DNA of 32,019 bases from an uncultured Clostridia bacterium (GCA_947626805.1 CANQTR010000012.1:1-32019); one strand, 5' to 3'; positions 13,942 through 22,634 are shown, counted from the stretch's first letter. Notes: a model not told the origin generated them from the letters alone. Numbers and translations are program-made.

Positions 13942-15771
13942 TCACTCGTGGAAATGCAGGTAAACGCTGTGCGCCACCTCGGCGTTGACGCCCTTGACCG
14001 CCCGGATTTCCTCCTCCGTCGCCTGCTTGAGCCGTTCAAACGTGCCGAAGTGCGCGAGCAACGCCTGCGCCTTCGCGTCACCGATTCCCTTGATTGCGGT
14101 CAGGCTGGACTGCTTGACCGTCTTTCGCCGTTTCGCGTCCATGCGGGAAAGCGAATAGCGGTGTACTTCCTCCTGGATTTTGTAGAGGAAAACGAACACG
14201 TCCTGCCGACGGTTGAGCGACAACTCGTTTTCCCCGTCGGTTAGCGTGCGGGTCTTGTGGTGCTCGTCCTTGACCATGCCGAACACCGGGATTTGCAATC
14301 CCCGTTCCGCGAGGACCGCTTGCGCCGCGTGCACTTGCGCCGCCCCGCCGTCCATCAGAATCAGATCCGGGTATTCCCAGCCCGCCTCCGCGCCGTCGTG
14401 TCCGAACCGCCGCCGCAACGCCTCGGTCAGGGAGGCGACGTCGTTCTGCCCCTCCACCTCGCGCATATTGAACGAACGATAGAGCCGCTTGGCGAACCGC
14501 CCGTGCTCCAGCACAATCATGCCGCACGAAGTGTGCTCCCCGCCGCTGTTGGAAATATCGTAGGACTCAATGCGGTCCGGCACGACTTCCAGCCGCAAAA
14601 ATTGCGCGAAGGACAGCAGGAACCCGCCCTGCTTCTCCTCCTCGGCACGCTTGTGCAGCAGAAGTTGTTTGGCGTTCTCGTCGGCGCGGTCGGTCAGCGC
14701 GCGGAATTCCCCGCGTTGCGGACGGTACAGCTGCACCTTCCCGCCCGCCCGTTCGGACAGCCAGCCGGTCAGCAGGGCGCTTTCCTCCTCCGGCAATTCC
14801 GTCGACAGGCAAATCCGACGCGGGACGAACCCGCGCAACTCGTAAAACCGCTGCAAAAGCCCCTCCAGCGCGGCGGGACCGAGGATTTCGTCCGCCCCGA
14901 AAAAGAAACAGTCCCGGTCGGTGATTGCGCCGCCCCGCACGAACAGCAGCGCCACCGCGCTGCCCAAATCGTCCTGATACGTCCCCACGATATCCGCCTC
15001 GACGTCCGGTTCCGCCACGATTTGCTGCTTGTCGCCGAGTTTCTTCACCGCCCGCATGCAGTCGCGGTACCGGGCGGCGCGCTCGTATTGCTCGTTCTCG
15101 CTCGCCTGCTCCATCTGCTCCTGCAAACGCCGCAACAGCCCGCCGTATTCCCCGCGCAGCAACTGCACCGCGCCGGCGACCCGTTCGCGGTACTCCCCGG
15201 GGCTGACCTCCCCGCGAATGCAAAGCCCGCAACACTGCCCGATGTGGTAATTCAGGCACGGGCGACCCTTCCCGATGTCCTTCGGGAAGGATTTCCGGCA
15301 GGTCGGAAGCCCGAACGCCCGCGACGCGGCCGAAACGATTTCGTAGGCGACGTGCGAAGAGGAAAACGGCCCGAAATATCGGTCCTTTTCGCTCCCCTCC
15401 TCTTTGGAACGGGTGTAGACGACCGAAAGGGCGGGGTACTCCCCGGCGGACAGGCGGATATACGGGTAGACCACGCTGTCCTTGAGTTTGATGTTGTAGT
15501 GCGGCTGAAACTGCTTGATGAAAGCGTTCTCCTGCAGGAGCGCCTCCAGTTCGGTCGCCGTGTGGTACACCTCAAAGTCGTAGACCGAGCGAATCATCTT
15601 TTCGGTTTTCCCGTAGTGCGGTACCGAGGGGGAAAAGTAGCTCGATACCCGGTTGCGCAAAGCCTTCGATTTGCCGACGTAGATGACCGTTCCCGCCCGG
15701 TTCCGCATCAGGTACACCCCCGGCGTGAGCGGGAGCAATTTTGCTTTTTCGAACAGCTCCTCGCGGTTCAT
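13942..15771 (-). CDS. uvrC: Excinuclease ABC subunit C
   Basis: A 609-residue UvrC, the dual-incision nuclease of nucleotide excision repair. It has an N-terminal GIY-YIG nuclease (PGVYLM, then VIYVGKSKALRNRV), a UVR motif for UvrB binding (ENEQYERAARYRD), the C-terminal RNase H-like endonuclease (IESYDISNSGG, LILMDGGAAQV, VFGMVKDEHHKT) and a helix-hairpin-helix end (IKGIGDAKAQALLAHFG and VKGVNAEVAHSV). ATG 15771 matches the family start and follows GAAAGGGG. A GTG at 15834 is in frame, but a terminator-like hairpin lies between them. It heads the uvrC-rsmD-coaD run. Confidence 0.96.
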   Translation of the reverse strand: MNREELFEKAKLLPLTPGVYLMRNRAGTVIYVGKSKALRNRVSSYFSPSVPHYGKTEKMIRSVYDFEVYHTATELEALLQENAFIKQFQPHYNIKLKDSVVYPYIRLSAGEYPALSVVYTRSKEEGSEKDRYFGPFSSSHVAYEIVSAASRAFGLPTCRKSFPKDIGKGRPCLNYHIGQCCGLCIRGEVSPGEYRERVAGAVQLLRGEYGGLLRRLQEQMEQASENEQYERAARYRDCMRAVKKLGDKQQIVAEPDVEADIVGTYQDDLGSAVALLFVRGGAITDRDCFFFGADEILGPAALEGLLQRFYELRGFVPRRICLSTELPEEESALLTGWLSERAGGKVQLYRPQRGEFRALTDRADENAKQLLLHKRAEEEKQGGFLLSFAQFLRLEVVPDRIESYDISNSGGEHTSCGMIVLEHGRFAKRLYRSFNMREVEGQNDVASLTEALRRRFGHDGAEAGWEYPDLILMDGGAAQVHAAQAVLAERGLQIPVFGMVKDEHHKTRTLTDGENELSLNRRQDVFVFLYKIQEEVHRYSLSRMDAKRRKTVKQSSLTAIKGIGDAKAQALLAHFGTFERLKQATEEEIRAVKGVNAEVAHSVYLHFHE

Positions 15772-15794
15772 CCGTCCGTTTCCCCTTTCATGAC

Positions 15795-15824
15795 AAAAAT
15801 CCGCCCGGCGGTCCGAACGGATTT
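15795..15824 (-). terminator. Terminator-like hairpin between ptsH and uvrC
   Basis: On the minus strand AAATCCG and CGGATTT pair around a 14-nt GC-rich loop, followed by TTTTTG. It could end the ptsH transcript or partly attenuate read-through into uvrC; I see no separate strong uvrC promoter. Confidence 0.6.
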
Positions 15825-15888
15825 CACCCTTCACAGGTTCCTTTCGATTGGCGGGCGAACCCGTTGGCGCTCGAAGAATTGCGCGTTT

Positions 15889-16149
15889 TCAGTCCTCGAA
15901 GCCCTCGATGAGTTCCGAAAGCCCCGCGATAGCCTGCTCCTCGTCGGCGCCGTCCGCAATCAGCGTGACCACGTCGCCCTTGGAAACGGCCAGGGAAAGC
16001 ACGCCGAGCAGACTCTTCGCGTTTGCCGTACGGTCGCTGTTTTCCACCCAAATGGAACTGCGGTAGGAATTTGCCTTCTGGATAAAGAATGTCGCAGGAC
16101 GCGCATGAAGCCCCTTTTCATTCCGAATGGTTACATCTTTTCTCGTCAT
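15889..16149 (-). CDS. ptsH: Phosphocarrier protein HPr
   Basis: An 86-residue HPr of the sugar phosphotransferase system, which carries phosphate from enzyme I to the sugar-specific EIIA units. His15 in GLHARPA is the phosphorylation site. Ser46 in AKSLLGVLSLAVSKGD is the target of HPr kinase in Gram-positive carbon catabolite repression, so this is HPr rather than Crh, which lacks His15. ATG 16149 follows AGGAGAG. It has its own strong promoter and stands apart from ptsI, which is not in the window. Confidence 0.95.
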   Translation of the reverse strand: MTRKDVTIRNEKGLHARPATFFIQKANSYRSSIWVENSDRTANAKSLLGVLSLAVSKGDVVTLIADGADEEQAIAGLSELIEGFED

Positions 16150-16181
16150 GACACAAACTCTCCTGAGGATTGATTATAGAT

Positions 16182-16210
16182 AGTATAGCAAATTCGCGCG
16201 AAAAAATCAA
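16182..16210 (-). promoter_or_regulatory. Sigma-A-type promoter of ptsH
   Basis: TTGATT, 17-nt spacer, TATACT on the minus strand, 33 nt upstream of the ptsH ATG. Confidence 0.85.
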
Positions 16211-16280
16211 TAGCGCCAAACCAGAAAAAACAGCGCCGATTCCCTTGTTTTTTGGTGATTTCCGACGAGGCGGAACGGTT

Positions 16281-16769
16281 TTACGGTTCCGAAACGCGCA
16301 CGCTCGTGATTTCCGCGGCGAAAAAGGCATCCGCGGTCGAAAGGTACACCGTTTCCCCCGGTACGAGAATCGTCCCGCTGTTGAGGCAGACGAACCCGTT
16401 CGTTTCGTACCCGGTCGCCGTCGCCGTCGCGCTGACCGTTCGCAAACCGTTGCGCACCCGAACCGTCCGCCCGTCCGGCAGTTCCTGTTCGTCGGTCGCG
16501 TCGCCGGTCACACAAGCGAGCAGTTCGCCCATGACGGACCCGTTCGACGCATACAGCGTCGCGCCCTCGCGCAAATACGCGGCGGTCTGCTCCTCCACGC
16601 CCGCGACCGAAAAACTGTAGGTCACGATGGCGGACCCTTCCTCCCGGAACAGGGAACGGACCCACGTCCGGCCGAGCAACGCGGCAAGGACCGCGAGGAC
16701 CAGCACCAAAAGCAAAATATCCAGCCCGTTGATACGGGGGGACGTCCGTTTGGCTTTTTCGTCGCTCAT
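16281..16769 (-). CDS. Single-span membrane protein, DUF4330-like (second of pair)
   Basis: A 162-residue protein. A basic N-terminus is followed by a membrane helix at about 16-35 and then an extracytoplasmic beta-rich domain. This starts VTYSFSVAGVEEQTAAYLREGATLYASNGSVMGEL, resembling DUF4330 proteins in which a bitopic helix precedes an INxxD-type start. It is related to the preceding 171-residue protein: both have a GETLYASSG/GATLYASNG block and a G-E-(V/L) continuation. ATG 16769 overlaps the stop of that gene (ATGA), so translation is coupled. It is the last gene before ptsH. Function is unknown; an accessory of the polytopic protein encoded upstream is the best guess. Confidence 0.75.
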   Translation of the reverse strand: MSDEKAKRTSPRINGLDILLLVLVLAVLAALLGRTWVRSLFREEGSAIVTYSFSVAGVEEQTAAYLREGATLYASNGSVMGELLACVTGDATDEQELPDGRTVRVRNGLRTVSATATATGYETNGFVCLNSGTILVPGETVYLSTADAFFAAEITSVRVSEP

Positions 16770-17281
16770 GACTGCTCCTCCTCCCGTGTCAGCGTCAGGA
16801 CCAGCGCCTGCCCGCGATACCCCGGCACCATCGCGTCGAGAAAGACGCCGGACGCGATGCGGTCGTTCCCGACGAAGTACCCGCCGTTCCGCATTTCCGC
16901 CGTGATGTGCACGGTCAGCAGGACGTCGCTCTTTTGGTCCGAACGGGCGTATGTATAGGCGTAAAGCCCCGCCGCGTCCGGTTCCGCGTCCTGCGCGTCG
17001 AAGTACGCCTCCATCGCGCGGGAAACCGTCACCGTGCGGACCTCGCCGAGCGCGGCGCCGGACGACGCGTAAAGCGTTTCGCCCTCGGCGAACGTACCGC
17101 TGTACACGTTATCCACGTCGGAAAAGCGCACCGTGCAAACCAGTTCCGCCGTCGGGGTCTCCCCGCGGTGCGCTATCCAGTACACTCCCGCCGCGACGGC
17201 AAGCGCGAGCAGTAACAGCAAAGCGACGTCGAACAGCGGGAAGCGACGTTTCCTTTTTTCGGGTTTCCGATTCAAATCCAT
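16766..17281 (-). CDS. Single-span membrane protein, DUF4330-like (first of pair)
   Basis: A 171-residue bitopic protein. It has a very basic start (RKPEKRKRRF), a membrane helix at about 17-36, and an extracytoplasmic domain with VCTVRFSDVDNVYSGTFAEGETLYASSGAALGEV and a later GGYFVGNDRIASG. ATG 17281 is inside the last codons of the upstream polytopic protein (10-nt overlap), with GGAGG and GGGG upstream; an in-frame start at 17404 would lie deep inside that gene. It shares ancestry with the following gene. Its role is unknown, but strict coupling to its neighbours suggests a shared complex. Confidence 0.75.
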   Translation of the reverse strand: MDLNRKPEKRKRRFPLFDVALLLLLALAVAAGVYWIAHRGETPTAELVCTVRFSDVDNVYSGTFAEGETLYASSGAALGEVRTVTVSRAMEAYFDAQDAEPDAAGLYAYTYARSDQKSDVLLTVHITAEMRNGGYFVGNDRIASGVFLDAMVPGYRGQALVLTLTREEEQS

Positions 17282-19134
17282 TGCGTTTCCCCTGCCTCCC
17301 TTTCGAATCCGTATCCGTAAAGCTCTCCGGTCAGCGACGACAACGCGCACAGGCACCAAAAGACGCCGAGCAGCCGCAAATCCGCCCAGACGTTCACAGC
17401 CCACGCGGTGAGCAGGAATACCGGCACCGACGCGGCAATCCCGCCAAAGCGCATCGCCCGTTCGCGGTCATTCTCCCGCCGCATACAGGTAAACAACCGT
17501 TGCAGGGCGCAAAACGCGCAACCGAAAAAGAGCAACAGCGTCGCCGCGCCGCCGTCCAAAAGCAAGCGCGTATACAGCCCGGCGGCGAACCCGTCCGGGA
17601 ATATCCCGTTCGCGAGCGCGGCCGCCGCGAGCGCGCTGTCTCCGGCGCCGACGCCGGTCAGAAAATATTTTTTCGCCAAAATCCCCGCCGCCGGGGAAAA
17701 GCCGGACACAACGGACCCCAGCCGGTCGCCCAGCAGCAGGACCGCCGCCGGCAGGGAAACGCACCCGGTCAGAGCCGCGCCCACCGGCGCGCCGTGCGCG
17801 AATACCGCGTACGCCAACACCGCGAACAGCAAGCCGAGAACCGTCCACGCGGACCGCAACAGCGTCGCGTCCAGCGCGATGAACAACAGCGCGACCGCTC
17901 CGCTCCGACACCGCCCCCGCGCAAGCACGACAGGCAACAGCACCGCGAGGTAACAGCCCAGCACCGTCCCGGACAGCCCGACCCGATAAACCGCCGCCGG
18001 AAGTCCGAAATTCCACGCCGGGAACACCTCCGAAAGCAGTCCGCCGACATACGGCCAACCCATTCGCAAAGCGGACAGCGCGAGCGTCACGATCCCGCCG
18101 TACACCAGCACCGCGTGAAAGGCGCGTCCGAGCGCCTCCGTCGTCAGCATGCAGACCGCGAGCACCCAAATGCAGGCGAACAGCAAAATCCGAACGAACG
18201 CGTACCCGTCCCCCGCCGTCACCGCCGAAAGTCCGCAAGCACCGACCAGAAACAGCAACAGAACCTCCGGCAGGCGGACGCGAAACGCCCGCTTGAGCCG
18301 CAAGTACTTCTGCAGATACCCGACCAGCGTCAAAAGCGTCAGGCAGCCCGTCCAGCGAAGCGGCGCAAACGGCAACAGGAACACCGCCGCGAGCAACCCA
18401 CATTCCGGCGTCGCCGGCACGCAAAAGCAGAACAGCAGTACAAGCAGGAACAGCAATACCCGGTGCGGCGCGAACCACACCGTCGCAAGCCCCGCAAGCG
18501 TCCCCGCCACGAACGCGATTCCGCCGCGCGCCGTCACGCGCTCCTCCCCCTGCCGCAACCCTTCCGGGTCAAAGCCGAGGGATTCGATGAAGAACCGGCG
18601 GAAAAACTGGCTTTCCGAGCAGGAAACATTGATGGGTTTCCCGAAAAACAGCAACGGGACCGACGCGACGAGCGTAAGCGCGGCCGTACAGAGCGACAGC
18701 GCGTCCGCCTCCCCAATCTCCGGCAACAGGTAGCGTTTCGCGAGAAAGACCCCGACCGTATACAGCGCGAACACCACCCCGGCGATGCCGAAAAAGCGCA
18801 CGCGCGTATGCAGGAACGCGCGCCGCAACCGCTCCGCGAGCGCGAACACCCGGCTCTCGCAAGCGCCGGACGCGATTTCCGTGCGCAACGGACCGGAAAC
18901 CGTTTCGCGGAACCCCACCGCGCGGAACAGCCACGCGACGAACCCCGTGCGGGACGCCTCGTCCACCCGGTCGGCGGAACAGAAAAGCCGGGAAGCGGGA
19001 CCGTTGCGGAACCAATCGACACAACGAAAAGACGCCCGGCGGGTGCGCGACAAAAGCAGACTGCCCGAAGTCCGTCCCTTACGGGAACGAAGTCCGGCAG
19101 ACTTTTCGCGGTTCGCCGCCCTCTCCTTCGCCAT
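17272..19134 (-). CDS. Polytopic membrane protein, O-antigen-ligase/polymerase-like
   Basis: A 620-residue protein with a ~105-residue basic, Arg-rich cytoplasmic N-terminus and then about ten to twelve hydrophobic segments. A LLFFGKPI loop, long leucine-rich helices and a KKYFLTGVGAGDSAL block near residue 490 resemble the Wzy/O-antigen ligase-like (WaaL) topology, in which a late loop carries a GxG-type motif. It would act at the membrane on envelope polysaccharide or a lipid-linked glycan; the assignment is tentative. ATG 19134 follows AAAAGGAGAGG. It starts 15 nt after trmD, in the position usually held by rplS, and overlaps the next gene by 10 nt. Confidence 0.6.
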   Translation of the reverse strand: MAKERAANREKSAGLRSRKGRTSGSLLLSRTRRASFRCVDWFRNGPASRLFCSADRVDEASRTGFVAWLFRAVGFRETVSGPLRTEIASGACESRVFALAERLRRAFLHTRVRFFGIAGVVFALYTVGVFLAKRYLLPEIGEADALSLCTAALTLVASVPLLFFGKPINVSCSESQFFRRFFIESLGFDPEGLRQGEERVTARGGIAFVAGTLAGLATVWFAPHRVLLFLLVLLFCFCVPATPECGLLAAVFLLPFAPLRWTGCLTLLTLVGYLQKYLRLKRAFRVRLPEVLLLFLVGACGLSAVTAGDGYAFVRILLFACIWVLAVCMLTTEALGRAFHAVLVYGGIVTLALSALRMGWPYVGGLLSEVFPAWNFGLPAAVYRVGLSGTVLGCYLAVLLPVVLARGRCRSGAVALLFIALDATLLRSAWTVLGLLFAVLAYAVFAHGAPVGAALTGCVSLPAAVLLLGDRLGSVVSGFSPAAGILAKKYFLTGVGAGDSALAAAALANGIFPDGFAAGLYTRLLLDGGAATLLLFFGCAFCALQRLFTCMRRENDRERAMRFGGIAASVPVFLLTAWAVNVWADLRLLGVFWCLCALSSLTGELYGYGFEREAGETQWI

Positions 19135-19149
19135 GCGCCTCTCCTTTTC

Positions 19150-19848
19150 TCATTCGCTTTCCCCGGCGTCCTTCTTCAGCAGGTCCGGGCGCTTTCGGCG
19201 GGTGCGTTCGAGCGACTGCTCCCGTTTCCAGCGCTCCTGCAGAGCGTGATTGCCGTTGATGAGCACCTCCGGCACCTCCAGCCCTTCGAACACCCGCGGT
19301 CTGGTATATTGCGGGTATTCCAAAAGCCCGTCCGAAAGGCTTTCCTTTTCATAACATTCCCGATTGGCGAGCACGCCGTCCTGCAAGCGGGCAACACAGT
19401 CCACGACGATTGCCGCGGGCAGTTCCCCGCCGGTCAGCACATAATCCCCGACGGACAGCTCCTCGTCCACTTCCAGTTCCAGTATCCGTTCGTCGATTCC
19501 TTCGTAATGTCCGCACAGCAGAATCAGCCGGTCGTATGCGCAAAGTTCCCTTGCCTTTTGCTGGGTGAACAGTTCCCCTTGCGGGGACAGGTAGATGGTC
19601 CGCGTCCGACCCGCGTCCTCCGCCTTGACGGCGCGGATACAGTCGACGGCGGGTTGACACATCATCACCATGCCGTATCCGCCGCCGTAGGGCGTGTCGT
19701 CCACGCGGCGGTGCTTGTCCGCCGTGTAAGCGCGGATATCCGTACAGCGAATGTCCAGAATCCCGGCGCTCCGCGCGCGACCGACGATACTCGACGAAAA
19801 AATGGTCTCCATCAGCTCCGGAAACAGGGTCAGCACGTCGAAACGCAT
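19150..19848 (-). CDS. trmD: tRNA (guanine37-N1)-methyltransferase
   Basis: A 232-residue SPOUT-class methyltransferase that forms m1G37 in tRNA and prevents +1 frameshifting. It has MRFDVLTLFPE at the start, the KHRRVDDTPYGGGYGM segment, and the trefoil-knot SAM site SPQGELFTQQKA...LCGHYEGIDERI...SVGDYVLTGGELPA. The start is one base from the rimM stop. The order rpsP-khpA-rimM-trmD is the standard Gram-positive ribosome-maturation operon. Confidence 0.97.
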   Translation of the reverse strand: MRFDVLTLFPELMETIFSSSIVGRARSAGILDIRCTDIRAYTADKHRRVDDTPYGGGYGMVMMCQPAVDCIRAVKAEDAGRTRTIYLSPQGELFTQQKARELCAYDRLILLCGHYEGIDERILELEVDEELSVGDYVLTGGELPAAIVVDCVARLQDGVLANRECYEKESLSDGLLEYPQYTRPRVFEGLEVPEVLINGNHALQERWKREQSLERTRRKRPDLLKKDAGESE

Positions 19849-19849
19849 C

Positions 19850-20356
19850 TCAATCCTCCGTTCCCGGCGCGAAACCGTCGATAAGGTTCACGCGAATCTC
19901 CTCGCCCGGCTTGACCGAAACGAGGTACGCCGGCGCCGGCGGAAACAGGAACGTTTTCTCCCCGTCCCCGATTTCCCAAAGCACCTGCCCGCCCCGTTCC
20001 TCGACGGAAAGCACCCGCCCGACCGTCCGTTCCGCGCGCAAGTCAAAAACCGGCGTCCCAATCAGGTCGTCGTTAAAGTAACTTCCCGGCGGCAACGGGA
20101 CGTCCTCGCGGTCGAACCAAAGGGTCCGCCCGGTCAGCGAAGAGGCGGACGTGCGGTCCCCGTACCCCTTGAACACGACGGTTCCAAGGCGCGGAATCCA
20201 CTTTTCCACCTCCAGATACGCTTTCCCTTCCGGGTCCAGATATAACTTTTCGACCCCGGAAAGGAACTCCATGCTGTCGCACCAGCAGGAGAAGCGCACT
20301 TCCCCCTTCAGTCCGCGCGGCGCATTCAGCCGCCCCGCCTCAAGGTACCGCCTCAT
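19850..20356 (-). CDS. rimM: 16S rRNA processing protein RimM
   Basis: A 168-residue factor that binds ribosomal protein S19 and helps mature the head of the 30S subunit. It has an N-terminal RimM domain (AGRLNAPRGLKGEVRF) and a C-terminal PRC-barrel (DLIGTPVFDLRAERTVGRV, then VNLIDGF). ATG 20356 overlaps the khpA stop by one base (TGATG). The longer in-frame ORF to 20587 runs antisense-free over khpA in another frame and is not the start. Confidence 0.94.
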   Translation of the reverse strand: MRRYLEAGRLNAPRGLKGEVRFSCWCDSMEFLSGVEKLYLDPEGKAYLEVEKWIPRLGTVVFKGYGDRTSASSLTGRTLWFDREDVPLPPGSYFNDDLIGTPVFDLRAERTVGRVLSVEERGGQVLWEIGDGEKTFLFPPAPAYLVSVKPGEEIRVNLIDGFAPGTED

Positions 20357-20583
20357 CACAGGATGTCGACGATGACCCGCTTGTTTTCCCGGACCGCTTG
20401 CGCGCGCATGACCGTGCGAATACTCCGGGCGATACGACCTTCCCGGCCGATGACACGGCCGACGTCCCGCTTCGCGACGCGAAGTTCCAGCACGACCGTA
20501 TCCCCGTTGACGCGTTCCGTAACGGAAACCTCTTCCGGATGCTCGACCAGACCCCGGACGAGGTCCAGAAGCATCTGTTTCAT
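20356..20583 (-). CDS. khpA: KH-domain RNA-binding protein KhpA
   Basis: A 75-residue single KH domain with the RNA-binding GxxG loop (GRVIGREGR, residues ~42-50) and the [11 protein letters not shown] helix. KhpA (YlqC) forms a complex with KhpB/Jag that affects cell elongation and RNA stability in several Gram-positives. ATG 20583 overlaps the rpsP stop by 4 nt, so the two are translationally coupled. Confidence 0.93.
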   Translation of the reverse strand: MKQMLLDLVRGLVEHPEEVSVTERVNGDTVVLELRVAKRDVGRVIGREGRIARSIRTVMRAQAVRENKRVIVDIL

Positions 20584-20825
20584 TCAATCACTCCGTTTTT
20601 CTTGAGCAGGCTGCGCACCGAATCCGTCGGCTGCGCGCCGTTTGCAATCCACGTCTTGACCTTTTCGGCGTCGACCGTCACGGTCGCCGGATTGGTCATC
20701 GGGTTGTAGGTCCCGATTTCCTCGATGAACCGTCCGTCACGGGGCGCGCGGGAATCCGCGACGACGATGCGGTAGTAGGGCGCTTTCTTCGCGCCGAGCC
20801 TTCTGAGTCTGATTTTCACTGCCAT
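20580..20825 (-). CDS. rpsP: Ribosomal protein bS16
   Basis: An 81-residue small-subunit protein with the typical [42 protein letters not shown] start and an [10 protein letters not shown] end. It binds 16S rRNA helices in the 5' and central domains. ATG 20825 follows GGAGGAAACACAACC. It is the first ribosomal gene of the block and lies 73 nt after ffh. Confidence 0.97.
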   Translation of the reverse strand: MAVKIRLRRLGAKKAPYYRIVVADSRAPRDGRFIEEIGTYNPMTNPATVTVDAEKVKTWIANGAQPTDSVRSLLKKNGVIE

Positions 20826-20848
20826 GGTTGTGTTTCCTCCGAATGGAT

Positions 20849-20864
20849 GGGGGAATCCTCCCCC
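20849..20864 (-). other. Short GC-rich hairpin in the ffh-rpsP gap
   Basis: A perfect 6-bp stem (GGGGGA/TCCCCC) with a 4-nt loop lies about 25 nt upstream of the rpsP start. It has no T-tract on the minus strand, so it is probably not a terminator. It might stabilise processed mRNA or be a leader element. Confidence 0.4.
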
Positions 20865-20898
20865 GTATGTTCATTTTTCTTTTTTCGTTTTTCGTGTT

Positions 20899-22236
20899 TC
20901 AGCCGAACAGCCTGCCGAACCCGCCAAAGCCACGACCGCGTTTCTTGCCGCCGCCCATGAACTTCTTCATCATGTCCCGCGTCTGTTCGTACTGCTTGAG
21001 CAGGCGGTTGACCTCCTCGACGGACGTCCCGCTGCCGGCGGCGACGCGCTTCTTGCGGGAGGAATTGAGCGCTTGCGGGTGCGTCCGCTCGTAGGGCGTC
21101 ATGGAACGAATGATTGCCTCCGTGCGGAAAAGCGCCCTTTCGTCGATTTTCGCGTCCTTCAGCGCGCCGGGCTTGATACCGGGCATCATGCCGAGCAACT
21201 GCTCCATCGACCCCATGCCGCGCAACTGTTCGAGCTGGTCGAGGAAGTCCTCGAGCGTAAACGACTGCTCCCGCAGCTTGCGTTCCATTTCGGCGGCCTT
21301 CTTTTCGTCAATCGCCGCCTCCGCCTTTTCAATCAGCGTCAGCACGTCCCCCATGCCGAGGATACGCGACGCCATGCGATCCGGATAGAACGGCTCCAGC
21401 GCGTCCAGCTTTTCGCCGGTGCCGACGAACTTAATCGGTTTGCCGGTCACATACCGCACGGAGAGCGCCGCGCCGCCGCGGGTGTCGCCGTCGAGCTTGG
21501 TCAGAATCACGCCGGTGATGTCGAGCAGTTCGTTGAACCGCTCGGCGACGTTGACGGCGTCCTGCCCGGTCATCGCGTCGACGACCAGCAGGATTTCGGT
21601 CGGTTCGACCGCGTCCCGCACCTGCTTGAGTTCCTCCATGAGCGCTTCGTCGACGTGCAGGCGGCCCGCCGTATCGATCAGAACGGTATCGTAGCCGTAT
21701 TTGACCGCGTATTTGACCGCCTCCTGCGCGGTTTTCGGCGGACTTTGCGTCCCGCGCTCGAACACCGGCGCCCCGACCTGCTCCGCGACCACCTGCAATT
21801 GCCGGATGGCGGCGGGACGGTAGATGTCGCAAGCGACCAGCAACGGGTTCTTGCCCTGCTTTTTGAGCAGTTTCGCGAGTTTCGCCGTGTGGGTGGTCTT
21901 GCCCGAACCCTGCAGTCCGCACATCAGGATAACCGTCGGCGGCTTGGGCGCGACCGCGAGTTTCGCGTTGCTCCCGCCCATGAGGGAAATCAGTTCCTCG
22001 TTGACAATCTTTACGATTTGTTGGCCGGGCAACAGGCTCTCGAGCACTTCCGACCCGACCGCACGCTCGGACACCTTGTTCACGAACGCCTTGACGACCT
22101 TGAAGTTGACGTCCGCCTCCAGCAGGGCGAGTTTGATTTCCCGCATGCCCGCCTTGACGTCCGCCTCGGTCAGCTTGCCTTTGTTGCGAAGTTTTTTGAA
22201 CGCGTCGGACAGTTTCTCCGCCAAACTGGAAAACAT
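20899..22236 (-). CDS. ffh: Signal recognition particle protein Ffh
   Basis: A 445-residue SRP54 GTPase that recognises signal sequences on nascent membrane proteins and docks at FtsY. It has an N-terminal four-helix domain, a G domain with G1 GLQGSGKTT (107-115), DTAGR (188-192) and TKLDGD (246-251), and a Met-rich M domain (GMGSMEQLLGMMPG, MMKKFMGGGKK) that binds 4.5S RNA and signal peptides. ATG 22236 follows AGGAAGGAGAAAC. The M-domain tail ends in a Gly-Arg-Phe-rich stretch. It follows ylxM by 15 nt. Confidence 0.97.
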   Translation of the reverse strand: MFSSLAEKLSDAFKKLRNKGKLTEADVKAGMREIKLALLEADVNFKVVKAFVNKVSERAVGSEVLESLLPGQQIVKIVNEELISLMGGSNAKLAVAPKPPTVILMCGLQGSGKTTHTAKLAKLLKKQGKNPLLVACDIYRPAAIRQLQVVAEQVGAPVFERGTQSPPKTAQEAVKYAVKYGYDTVLIDTAGRLHVDEALMEELKQVRDAVEPTEILLVVDAMTGQDAVNVAERFNELLDITGVILTKLDGDTRGGAALSVRYVTGKPIKFVGTGEKLDALEPFYPDRMASRILGMGDVLTLIEKAEAAIDEKKAAEMERKLREQSFTLEDFLDQLEQLRGMGSMEQLLGMMPGIKPGALKDAKIDERALFRTEAIIRSMTPYERTHPQALNSSRKKRVAAGSGTSVEEVNRLLKQYEQTRDMMKKFMGGGKKRGRGFGGFGRLFG

Positions 22237-22251
22237 CCGTGTTTCTCCTTC

Positions 22252-22578
22252 CTATCTTTCGTCCGTCAGGATAGCGGTCAGTTCCGCCGCGAGCGCACGG
22301 TCCTCCGCGCGTTCGCTCCTGGAAAGCCGGTCAGCGACGGCGAACAGTTTTTCGCGTTTCTCCAGAAACCCGAGCGCCGCCTCCCACGCGAACAAATCGC
22401 TTTCCCCGCGGCGAATCGCGTCGTGCACCGCCTGCCGCGTGATTCCCGCGTTTTCGGCGATTTCCGCGAGCGAAAGGTCCTCGGCGTAGTAAGCGCTCAG
22501 GACGTCCCGGCACCGCGCCGAGAGCGCGCCCCCATAGCAGTCCAGCAGTCTGCAAAGCGTTTCCCGCCGTTCTTCCAT
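22252..22578 (-). CDS. ylxM: YlxM family SRP-associated helix-turn-helix protein
   Basis: A 108-residue YlxM/p13 family protein. The conserved pattern LLDCYGGALSARCRDVLSAYYAEDLSLAEIAE...TRQAVHDAI is a sigma-70 region-4-like helix-turn-helix. In streptococci and Bacillus ylxM precedes ffh and the protein stimulates SRP GTPase and membrane targeting rather than acting as a classical repressor. ATG 22578 follows AAGGGAAGAGCG. It is the first gene of the long ffh-trmD unit, behind the promoter at 22673-22700. Confidence 0.92.
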   Translation of the reverse strand: MEERRETLCRLLDCYGGALSARCRDVLSAYYAEDLSLAEIAENAGITRQAVHDAIRRGESDLFAWEAALGFLEKREKLFAVADRLSRSERAEDRALAAELTAILTDER

Positions 22579-22634
22579 CGTCCCGCTCTTCCCTTTCCCC
22601 GCCGCGTGCGGATGGCATTCCGCCTTTCGACCGC

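Noticed and set aside
15772..15834. GTG 15834 as an extended uvrC start
   Set aside because: AAAGGA does precede it, but the extra 21 residues do not fit the UvrC N-terminus and a terminator-like hairpin lies within them.
16951..19884. 977-residue plus-strand ORF opposite trmD, the polytopic gene and the DUF4330-like genes
   Set aside because: Antisense shadow. Composition is almost all Arg, Pro and Gln, and it covers a certain trmD.
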